The notes beneath the pieces are model-generated. The model saw only the letters and a list, made by a program, of their open reading frames with translations, did not search any database and was not told the origin of the DNA. A stretch of 64,000 nt of DNA from Nectonema munidae (lineage: Eukaryota; Nematomorpha; Nectonematoida; Nectonematidae), in assembly GCA_030549495.1 (NCBI GenBank), contig JAUIRK010000993.1, positions 1,223,501-1,287,500 of the forward strand, given 5' to 3'. Shown one piece after another: positions 29,201 through 41,200 of this stretch (its first letter is position 1; every line of letters begins with the position of its first letter). The translations under genes were made by a program, and so were the position numbers.

Positions 29201-32200
29201 ATTTGACTATTAAAATACTAATCGAGAATGACTATAAAATTATTAATTTCACCCTTGAAATTTCTGTCTTTTTTCGTTTTTTTTCCGATTTTTTTTTTAA
29301 ATTATACATATCAAAAGTTTAATTGTAAAAAAGACAAAGACATATGAGACCTTAAAATTTTATAACCTAATAAAATAATCCTAAAAATAATAACTATTGG
29401 CGAATTTTTTTTCTTTTTTTTTGACTTAATGAAAAAAGAAATAAAAAAAGTGGACTTTGGAGCGTTTTGTTACATTCAGGGCGGAGAGGTCGCAGTCGAT
29501 GGAGTCGGTAAGTCTGCTTAAGAATTTTAAATAAAGAAAAAAATAGTTTTATCTTTGTAAGCTGATGGAGAAAAAGTTGGAAGCGAAGAGTTGGCGTTAA
29601 ATTTTAAGTTTTAGATTACTTTTACTTTTGATTGTAACAATTCTTCTTTGATTTTAGAAGACTTCAAAATTCTCTCTCCCGTGTTTGTTTCCTTCATCGA
29701 TATTCTCTGCCAAAACGCATCTTCTCTAAGCGAAAAGGGGACGAGCAATGCGATGAAATTTACGCTTTCCTTGGCAAAGGTGGACATACAAAGCATTTCA
29801 CACGCGGTTGTTTCAAGCTTGATATACGGTTCTCAACTATTGGGAACTCAACTTGCACACTCTCTCCAAGTTTACTACAAAAATCTTCAAGAAAATCTAT
29901 GCCTTATTCGATCAAATTCTTCCAACTCGTAATCTCCAACAATAATATTTCTTTTTCATCTACAACCTTTTTGCGTAAATTTATGTGTGTTGAGATTAAA
30001 AATAGGATACATATTACATAATGCATTTTCGTTACGTCTTTATTTGTCATTATCTATTTTTTAATGAAAGCATAAATTTACTAAAATAAAAAATTTCACG
30101 TGATCTTGGAGATAAATTGAGACGAAACAAGTTATTCCTACTAAAATAATGGTAGTACTTTGAATGAAATACTTGGCGTTAGACACTCTGGAGCGATATA
30201 CGATAGAAGCGACAGACTAAGCGATGATCGCTTCAGCGATAAAACTGACAAATATTTCCTAATATTTAATATAATGATAAAGATATTTTATCTTACTAAA
30301 AAGCTCTTAAATGTGTATCGTTTGAAAAAATTATCGTTCTACAGTATATCGCGCAGTTGTTTTTCACGCATAAATTTGTAAAAATAATAATGCATTTTTT
30401 AATAGAACCCATATCCTTCGATAAGAGAAGGACTTCCCCCGAAACTTGATTGAAATATATAAATTTTACGGTTGACCCCATCCCCGAAATAAGCCGGCCC
30501 CTGTGTTGAGCGTTTTCGACGGTCCTATATAAGGTAAAGGTACTGGCGGTGTTTTCAACGAGAAGGCACAACTGCTCCGCTTGTATCGAAATGTAGGCTT
30601 GATGGGGGATCGAATCCAAGACCTTGAGTTATCGAAACCCAGTATCTAACCACCCTTCCTTATGCCCCCTAATTTAGTGACATATACTGGCATTCATAAT
30701 TAACGGGCTGATAAAATGCGTTGAAAAGTTTTATCAAGGCTGAATTTTATCAATTTACATAAATAATAATAATTTAAAATTATTTTATTCATGTACTATT
30801 TTAGTTTTGAAAAAAAGAAATAAAAATAAATATAATTTTTATCTTTGTATTTAAGAGATCAAATTAAAATCATTAAGTTTTTTACTGGATATAATAATTT
30901 TTCTTGGGGCCATGATCAAGTTTTTGCTATTAAAAGTGGTAGTGGGGTTAACAACCTTGTTAATTATTGATACAAAATACATCTCAATGAAAGCTTGCAA
31001 CAGAGAAGTAAAAAAACTTCTAATTCCCAAGCACATGCATTTATTTTAGCGAGATATCTTCTTCTCATAAAAAGATGCTTTCATGTTGTTTGATCGATAA
31101 AAAGTGTATGCCTGGCCAAGATTTGTTCCTTACCTTTCTCAAAACACTTCAAACTGTTCAAGAAAATTGGGTGGACTGCGAAAGTATACAAAACTGTGAG
31201 TTTATTTTATTTTTTATTTTTCTCATCACGTTTTCAGCCACCGCCATTTTTGAGATGCGAATTAATTTTTGCTAAACGTTTATCAACTTGTCTTTCAACT
31301 CATATCATATACTATTACTTCTAAACAAAGGTGGACACCGCTAACCAAATAATTAACTTCATTAATTATAAAATTATTAACATCATTAACCGTAAATTTG
31401 GTACTTTTTTTTTTTTGAAATTTTACGGAAATTATCGTTAAACGTTTAACCGTTGATTTAAAAGATGAAAAATAGACTTTTCATTAAAAATAGTTTATAT
31501 CAATCTTTTTTAGAGAGCTTACTTAAAAGTTCAAAAAATATAAAACCTTTAAATAATATGGTGTTCCTGGATTTTCATAGATTTTAGTTTTGAAAAAAAG
31601 AAACAGATAATTTTTTTTAAATATTATAAAATATATTATTATAATAAAAGGAATATAATTAGTTTTATGTAAGCGAACATTTTATCATTTTTTCCTTCTT
31701 TTTATTGATTTCGGTTATAAAATAATTATTTCCCTTTAAATAAAGTAACATTTCTAATTGGCATGATGTTGCGATACTCTTTTAGCTCTCAGGGTATCTT
31801 TTCCCAAAGAAAGTAGGCGTTGTTCAAGTGTTGCACTGAAAGGAATTGTGGTATTGAATTTGATAAAAAGAAAAAATTGGAACAAATCTTTCTCACCTAA
31901 AAACATTATGAGATTAACTTAAAAGTTAAAAATTTGCCCACTATGAACTAAAAAATGCCAAAAAACTTCCACCCTTTCCTTCTCAAATTTTAACTTGAAT
32001 TCTTCCTATCCTTCTACCGATCCTATTATTACGAGAGATTCTTCTATTTTGAGGACAAACAAATCCTCAGATTTAAGATTAGAAAAAAATTGCCTTTGAT
32101 TGAAATACCTACCAACTACATTAAATTCTCATGTAAAATGTAAGTTTTTAAAGAAATATTTGAGCATATTTATTTATTCAATGCTCAACTATTTGCTAAA

Positions 32201-35200
32201 AAAAGTGTCTATCTGAATTCCATTTTCTTCCATAAGTGAAATATTCGTCTACCATTGAGAGTCCAGGGATTATAATAACTATGATCATATGCTTTATTTT
32301 TGGGTGTTGAAATATAATTGGACTTAATAAGGAACGACTGTTAATTCTTTGAGAAATGGCCTTGCAAAGCAAAATCTAAAAATAAACTGCTATTTAAAAA
32401 AATAGAATGGTAATATTGTATTCAAAAATCTCATGCTGTGAAAACATGAAATACAAAGATATAAGATATTCTTTTTAAAGCATAAAATTTGCTGTCTGAT
32501 GTCGCAATACCCAAATGTGAGAATTCTCTTGCTTCCCATGTGTTTATGATGTGATTTAAAAATATATGTGTTTCGTTTTAAAGAGAAAATTTCTTACATG
32601 GGCGATTTGGAAAATTTATTTACGTTAAACCTTTAAAAGATGACGAAAATTACGCTGGCAATGTGTTTCTCTATTACACCACTTAGTCCCCATTATCTCA
32701 CTGATTAGCCAACTTCAAGTTTTCCAAGTTTTTATACTCTTTTCATAAACAGTCTCTTTGCTTAATCGATTCCTATTCTTGATGAATTACTTAATGAGTT
32801 CTAATAAAACAGATATCGCAAATTTAGACCTCATGTTTAATGATTGATTTAAAGCTTTACTTATAATTACCCGGAAATAGTGAAAGTTGGTAGGTAAAAT
32901 TCCCTCTTTTATTTATATAATATCATCTTATCTTATGCCGCCATTGCTTATCATAACCAAAGTTATTCTCTCATAATCATAAGAATGATATATGAATCCA
33001 GAGCATTTTTTAATTTTTTGGTGAATAAGCAAATTGCCTTTGTAAGTGGATTATACTTGATATTCGCATATGTTTACATAAATTCTGTTTTCACGAGTTT
33101 TGTGCTCTTTTTCTGTTAATTAAATACAAGAATATTATTTTAAAACTTTTGTCTTCATAAAACACAGGTTAACTTCATATTTTAATTTTGGTTGTATGCA
33201 CGAAGAAAACCTTTCTTTACCTTAAGCTTTCATTTTTAGACGCTGAATTGACTCCCTTTTATAAAGAGTTACAACTTGAAACGTTATGGGACACTTTGAG
33301 CAAGTGTTTGGAACTTTTGGAAAATGTTCAAGCCTTTTCTTCCAGCTCCAATACCTCGCATTCATCTTCTTCAACACCATCGACTTCCAATTTTACGCAT
33401 TCTCATATTTCTCATCACCGGCCCCATACTCACTCACCAACGAATCATTCTTCTCAAGGTTTTTTAATATGTCCCTTTTTATCTGTTTTATCCATTTTAA
33501 TTGCAAATTCTTCTTATCCTCAAAATTGTCCATCCAACATATATGAGTTAATGACGGAAATAAGACGCGTATACTTTGAATTATCTATTTTTGTATGAAT
33601 TCTAACAAAAAATTCTACACAACATCTATTCCTAGTATTAAATGTATAGTAAAATAGAGTCAGGCTTTTCCGTATTTAAATCAATAATGATCCATCATGG
33701 TCTAAGCTAAAAATATTTTTAAAATCATAGGTGCTATTTATATATTTTGTGTTTATGCTTTCCTTATCAAAGATCATTGTTTTTTACATATCTCCTTGAT
33801 ATAAAAATGCCCCATTTATTTCATTTTGTGAACAAATTAGAGTAATCGCAAAAGCTATTTTAAAATGCCAGAACACGAATAGTAATAAAAAAATGTTTAA
33901 ATAATAAATCAATTTAACAACGTTAATTAAAAACAATTTAATTGATTATAAATTTTCATTTTTAGTTCAAATGCGTATCTTTTAAATTAGTAAAATTAAA
34001 ATCATGAGAATTTTTTTAAAAGAACCAAACCCAATAAAGAATCTAACTATTGCTCGCTACATGTTAAACCACTGAATTTGTTGGAAAACCTACTAAATTT
34101 TATTAAAATTTTTGTATTTATAATTTTAATTAAAATATATAAAAATTAAACGTTAGAGAGAAAATATTTTTCAATTTTTTAAAAAAAAAACGTTTATTAT
34201 TGTAATCTACATTGTATATTTTTTTAAAGTACAAAATTTATTTCCAACCCATAACTTCTTTCTATCTACACTCTTGTAACGTAGGATTCGTAAAATCCAG
34301 GTTGACCTTTAAATTGACATACAACACGAAAATCCTAGCCTGAATCACACATGGTCACACCGTGTACGACGTGAGGGACTATGGCAGCTAAAGAAGACTA
34401 CTACAGTGAAGTTGGATGACCATCCCTGAAGTTGAGCTGTTTTCATAATAAAGTCTTAAATAAAAAATATCAGTGTACAGAAGCTCTGATGCATTGTTTT
34501 GCGATCTAATTAGCGTTATTTAAATTACTCATAGTGAAATAAAACTGAAAGACAATAATTTATTAACCTTTATAAACTTCTTAATACATAAAATCACAAA
34601 GAAAAAACGTATTAATAATGCATTTAATGACCAAAAAGATGACGTCATCGATCATTTGGCGAGGACGTAAAACGTAGGTTCTACTGATATATAGAGAGAG
34701 AAAGGAAGAGAGCTAAAATTAGATATGATGCATCAAAGCTTTTATTTTTAGGCTCTTCAAAAATAACTTCTATCGTGTCTTCATTATTTCCCTTGGTTGA
34801 AGCTTTTTTCAGAGTGCATTCGTTTTCCACATTATCCAAAGCGGAAAAGACAACTGAAGAGGAAACGAAGAACGAAAAAGCGTTTGATCGTCAAGAATCG
34901 ACTAGTTCAGCGGGTACATCTACCACTCTCGAAGAATCTACACTGCATAGTTTGCCTTCTGTGTCGGAAGAAACAAGTTAACTCTTGCGAGCTCTTTATT
35001 TGATGTTAGTAACAATTATATATATATTTTTTCAGCATCTTTCTCACAAACAAATAAAGTGTTTTCTAAAAGTTCTCAGGAAAAGAAGATGCTAAACTTT
35101 GCTAGTATGCTTCTTATTATCTTTTCATATTACCTTTAATACTTCGAGTGCCAGAATTTTGAAGATTGATCCTCTAATTTAATTTTGAAACATTTTATTT

Positions 35201-38200
35201 ATTATATATATATATCTTATAACCTGTACGGTTGAACGCGGATAGACAACATGATTGTCATCTCCAACCTATATACTACAATGGTTTCTATTCATATTTT
35301 GCTAGATGTAAGATTTGATATATCTCATTCGGGGAGACGATGTTACAAAAGTTTACCTATATTTTTACACACATTGCACGATTTTAAATAATATATTTGT
35401 CAAGTAATCAAAATAAAATTCTGTAATCAACGAAAAATATTTATTCTTTTTAAATATATCGTTGGCTCCTGTTACTTTTAGCTTCCTATATGCATGATTT
35501 GATGAAAATGATTAGAGAGACTAGGTTTATCTTTCTATTCTAAAAGTAACGGGAGCCAACGATATATTTAAAAAGAATAAATATTTTTTAATTTTTTAAA
35601 TAGTATTTTTCGATTCTTTGATCACAGAATTTTATTTTGATTATTTGACAAATATATAATTTAATATCGTGTAAATTGCAAAAATATTGGCAATAACTTT
35701 TGTAACATCGTAATGAGGTATATCAAATCTTACATCTAGCAAGAAAGTTTCATATTTTTTGATTTTTTAGAGAATATTTTTCGATTCTTTGATTGCAGAA
35801 TTTTATTTTGATTATTTGACAATTCTATTATTTAAAACGGAATTACCAAACAACTTCAAATCCCTGCATATGGGTTTACGGTAGAGGTGTTTCGGATGTC
35901 AAATTTTTTGTATCCGCGGATGCGAATATCAAATTTATCATCATAGAGGATGCGGATGTCAGAATTAGTTTTTTTAGCGTCTACGGATATCATATACTTA
36001 AAAGTTTTGAGAGAAGATGTCAATGTATATGTGTTATCATAAAAATTTTGGATAAAGTAAAAATTCAAAAATTCCGAAGAAAAAAACTGCGGTATATAGA
36101 AAAAGGAAAATGTTCGAAAATTACATATTTGGATGTTATTGTCGATGTGAAAACTTAGATGATCCGTGGATGAGGATGTAAATTTTTTGAGGATGCGGAT
36201 ATCTGATACATCTCTAGTTTAAGCTGAAAGATCTCTTAAATTTGCAAAAGCGGGCCCATGGTCTAATCGCACTGTAGGCTATTTCGCATTTTATCGGTAC
36301 GCAATCTAACGGTGCTTGCCTGCTCTTATATATATCCTTTGCCTACATCCAATGCATACAACATAAGAAGGCTATCCAAGACGAAAATGTGATGAGGACT
36401 ATAAATCAGCGTCGAATTTATTAGGGCCGAATTACCCTTTAAAAGAAATGCTTATTTTTATATCACTTTGTAGGTGTGCTTATTATGAATAAATTTGCAT
36501 ATACTAGAACACATTTCAATTTTCTCTGGCACACATTTTAGCTATGGATCTAATTTTTTATGATTTTTTGGCCAACTTTGATATACTTACAAATTTAAAT
36601 TGTATATTATTATTATTATTAATTTTGCATATCCATGTTAATTTGTTTCAATAAAATCAAATAACAACAAACAATTCAGAATTATACTCTCAAACTAAAG
36701 TCTCAAATTTCCAACTCGATATTTAGAAAGATTTACTTGTAATCATCTTTCTAAATTTCAAGGCTTAAATTCTTTTGGCTACGCCGTTGGAACCAGAGTA
36801 AAATAATACACTATATCGCTTAATATGTTTATTGATGTAAATATGTACCATGTAATTGATTCACTTTGAGACTAAACAATATTATCCTGAACGATATGAT
36901 TCAGCAGATGTAAAGCGTAGGTTAGATAATTTTTTATGATGTGTCTATCAAATCTATTTTTTTATTGTAGAAAAACACAGACAAATTTTGAATCAGATTC
37001 TTCGTCAAAATAACGTATCCTTAAAGTCTGGTCCATTCTCAATATTGTCAACACACATATACTTGTTAGACTTTGACATCAAAAGAAAATACTTTTATCA
37101 AGTAAAAATACGTTATGCCATGCGTGCTTCAAAAGTTGTACATAAGCTTCTGTTTATTTGTACTAGTTGATCAATCGTAATGTTCTTGGAACACGGCGTA
37201 TGCGTCAAGATTTTCCTATTCACATTCGAAGGCAACAAGTTTTCGAAGATTCTTTCAGAGTACTGTACCGTCAGCCAGTGAGTGCATGGAAAAATCGCTT
37301 TTGTATTGTGTTTGAAGGTGAGTATTTTCTCTACGTTCATAAATTTGTTCTTTCAAGGCTGCGAGAAACAACCATATGTATGCCTAACATACAAGCATAC
37401 TTCGTGCAAAGAACTATATACCTTCTCAGGGTTGTTGCGTCAGAATAATATTTTGCCATTCCCACTCTTCTTATGTATTGTTTTTTCACTCCGATACCAA
37501 TTTGTACTAGATTTATGTATAATTTTTTAACACCGATGACTTGACCTATTTATAATTATGCAACATAAAAAAATTTTTTTCAGATATTATAAATCTCCTA
37601 CTTCAATTCATGTAAACTCGTTTTATAAGTATCAGTTATATGTTGTTTGAAACTCACTATAGTTAGTTTTCAATCTTTAACTATGTTGATGTTAGATACT
37701 CATTGAAAGATGTCCTGAATCTTACAAGCTTCTGCTTTATGTTACAACGCAAAATGTTTGACATATTTTCTTTAACGTAATTATTATTAAAATGTTGTTT
37801 TGTTTCTTTGTATTTGTAATTTAGTGTCTTTCTTACATTGTCTTCAAAAAGATTTCCTGATTATCGTCTATAACCGTTTTATCAACAATAGCATTCAAAA
37901 ACTATTTGTTTTAAAAGTTTTGAACTTTGTTCCTTTACAGTGTTCCTTGGGCATTTGGGTAATTAAAAAGTTCATTCCTTAATTTTATTCAATTTTTCTA
38001 TCAATTGCAAAAACACAACGTTAGACTAAAATGAAAAACTAAAGAGAGCCCCAATGAATTTATTTTTTAATCTAACAATTATGAATACAACTAATCCTAA
38101 AAACGGGGTCCCTGTCACAATATTAATACGACTCCGACTCCTCCTTGAAGCATGCGCCTCTTGACTCCCACTCCACAGCACTGCATCTTCTTTACAAAAT

Positions 38201-41200
38201 CGATATGACTGAAAATTCTACTTTTAGTCAAATTTTTTAATGAAATTTTCCACAGTCTTCTATGTGTGGTACATTGATGCTAATATATGTGAAATTTGAT
38301 AGATCTACTTGTAGCACATATGCTAAATTCATAGACTTTTAAATTTCAAGCATGTCAACCCATAAAATTTTGTGGTCTAGCAAGACCGCGAAAGATAACA
38401 GAACGTGTATAACGTATATGTAATAATAGTAATAATAATATGATGTAGTGTACACTAGAGATAAAACTTTCTAGAGGCTACAGATAAACTATATGTGTAT
38501 GAGCATGTGATGAGATAAAAACAGAGATACAGATCCATATGTAGTTGAATATAAGAGTATTAGCAGAGATGAGGAGATAAATGCTGTACATGAATCTAAC
38601 AGTAATAGCTAAGGTGTAAAGAGTACTCTTATGTGTGTTATTATACTGATATGAAGTTCAAATATTTTATCAAATAGAAGAAAACAGAAAGAATGGTGAT
38701 GTGTATCAGTGATGCGTAAAAATGGAATTAAAAGTATATATGTCTAATTATAATTATATGTAGGCTAAATGGCAATTTGCTCTTGTAAACTTGTAAAAGT
38801 CAAAACATATTGATAGATGCAAATGCTAGACAAATCAGGTAGATTGTTTCTGTGACGAAAACTGACGATTATAAAAGCAACGTCATTATGTAACTTGTGA
38901 AAATGCAAACCAAGTGCGGTAGTGATCTTCTGACACTTTCTTGTTTGAATAAAAGTTTTACTTATTTTCCCAGTATACCCTTCAATTTTTATTCATGACG
39001 TCTCTCAGCAACACTTTCTTTAATTTAGTTTTAATTGACATTTTTTATACAAATAATAGTGTTCAAAAAATACTTCTCTTGCAATCAAAATTGCATAAAA
39101 AGAATTCTCTTTGATTCCATTCAACATTATTTTATCAAAAGAAAAATTGATTTATTAGTTGGGAGAAATATCGTATACACTCGCAAGACAATTTTAAACA
39201 TAACATCAAAAATATAACGCTTGCATAATAAGCTAGAACGCATGATACCCCAATACATGCACTATATCAAATTCGTAGATTTTTTTGGGACAGGTATGGA
39301 TTTGTTAGAAAATCCAAGAGAAATTATATAAAATTTATAAAATATTTTTAGGGTAATTAAAAAAAACTGAAAAATTCGGGAAAATGAATTATAAAAAAAT
39401 TTCATTTCACAAGGTATAAAGTATAAAGATTAAAAATGAGATTTTAAATCAATTGTCTTTTGACGAGTTGAGTTGGTTTATACCAATTTGCATTGGACCA
39501 ATTGTTATTTTAGACCAATCATTGGGAAGCGGTTATCATATATTTACTTTTATTGTTTTCAATTATGATCCTGATATGATGCTTTTACTTTGAGTCGTGT
39601 GGGTTGTACAAATGATCTTCTAACCTTGTCAACCTAACTACTTAGGCGAAGAAGGACAGGATGCTGGTGGTTTGCTTCGTGAATGGTATAGCATTATCGC
39701 AAAAGAGATTTTCAATCCGAACTACGCACTTTTCAAGCCTTCGCCTGGGGATAAAGCCGTTTACACTATCAATGCGGCGAGTTACTGTCACTCCAACCAC
39801 CTCTCCTACTTCAAGTTCATTGGAAGAGTGATTGCGAAAGCCATTCTCGACAACAAGCACATCGAATGCTACTTCACGAGATCCTTTTATCGCCATATTC
39901 TAGGCAAAACAGGTAACCTTAAGAAAAAATTGACTTTTCATTGATTGATCAAGACGCCGAAGTCTATTATGTTCTTATTTGGGCTTACTTTCGTCGCTAA
40001 TATTTTTTTGGATGATTGCCAGGCGAAATATTTACAGTAAGGACAAACACTAATAATCCTTAAGAAAATTTAGTGGTCGCTAGAAAATCCGTTAGCATTT
40101 ATATATGCTTTTTTCAGTTTTTGTCTTTACCAAACTTTTTAAGTTTTTTAAAATGTTCTATATCTAAAAGAAAGAGTTTGTAAATTTTGATTCAACCATA
40201 TTAACGGCATATTTTTATTAAAATGTACGTCTACCATAATGATTATGAAGTGTTCATTTTTTGATTTAATAACCCACAAAAAATCCTTCTATAACATTTC
40301 TGGTCTATGAGTTTGCAAAGGTTGGAGAAGTCTGCTTTAGAACACATTATTTTGCTTAACTGAAAGAGCTTTAAGATTCGCAACGAAGCCTTTATACTCA
40401 TCATTTCATATCAGGGCCGTATCAAGGGGGAGGACAGTGTGTAGGGGGAGGGGGTAATTGCCCCGGGGCGCCATTTCATTGCCACAGACCTCAATGCAGT
40501 AGAGCTTGAGATGAAAATTGAGGACATTCAAATTTTTTAAAACCTCGGAAGGAAAAACCGGCACACGCTATGGAGTTACTTGGTCTCCTGTCCTCGCATT
40601 CAGGACTCTGTCTGAATATACAAGTGGCTCTCAGGATCCTGCTAACAATTGGAACTTCTATTGCATCCTGTGAAAGGTCATTCAGCAAGCTAAAACTTAT
40701 TAAGTCCACAAAAACCATCAAGTCGGATCTCTCCGCGTAGTAAATTAGAGATTGTTTGAAGAATTCGTGTGTGCGGCTAATCACGTGGGAGAAGCCTAGA
40801 AATTTGTCTATCACTTCAAAAATAGGCCTAATCGAGGCGTTCCGCTGGTGATTATTCCATTTGGAATAATCCAAATGGTTGCAGATGGTCAACTGTTTGT
40901 ATTCGTTTGAGCCGTGATGCGCAGTGGTCGACAAAAGTTTATTGAAAAGTGTTTCAAAGGAGTCTGCCATTGTGATTCCGTTATAAAATGGCAGTATGAG
41001 ATCCTTGATGAGGTACTATGTTATCACAAAATACTCTTGGAGCTCCCATGACATGAAAGCGAAGAATCGACCTTCCTCCTTCAATTCACGTTCCTTACAC
41101 TTGAGTCCTATGACCAGGCTGTCGTCGGGTAATCTTCCATATCGATTTTGTTGAAGAAGGTCTGGATGTTGAGTTGAGGTTTTGAAAGTAATGTCTCTAG

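Noticed and set aside
40491..40704. Continuation of the viral polymerase frame below 40705
   Set aside because: The opposite strand here encodes a clear hAT dimerisation domain. The minus-strand frame past the junction is a chance open frame.
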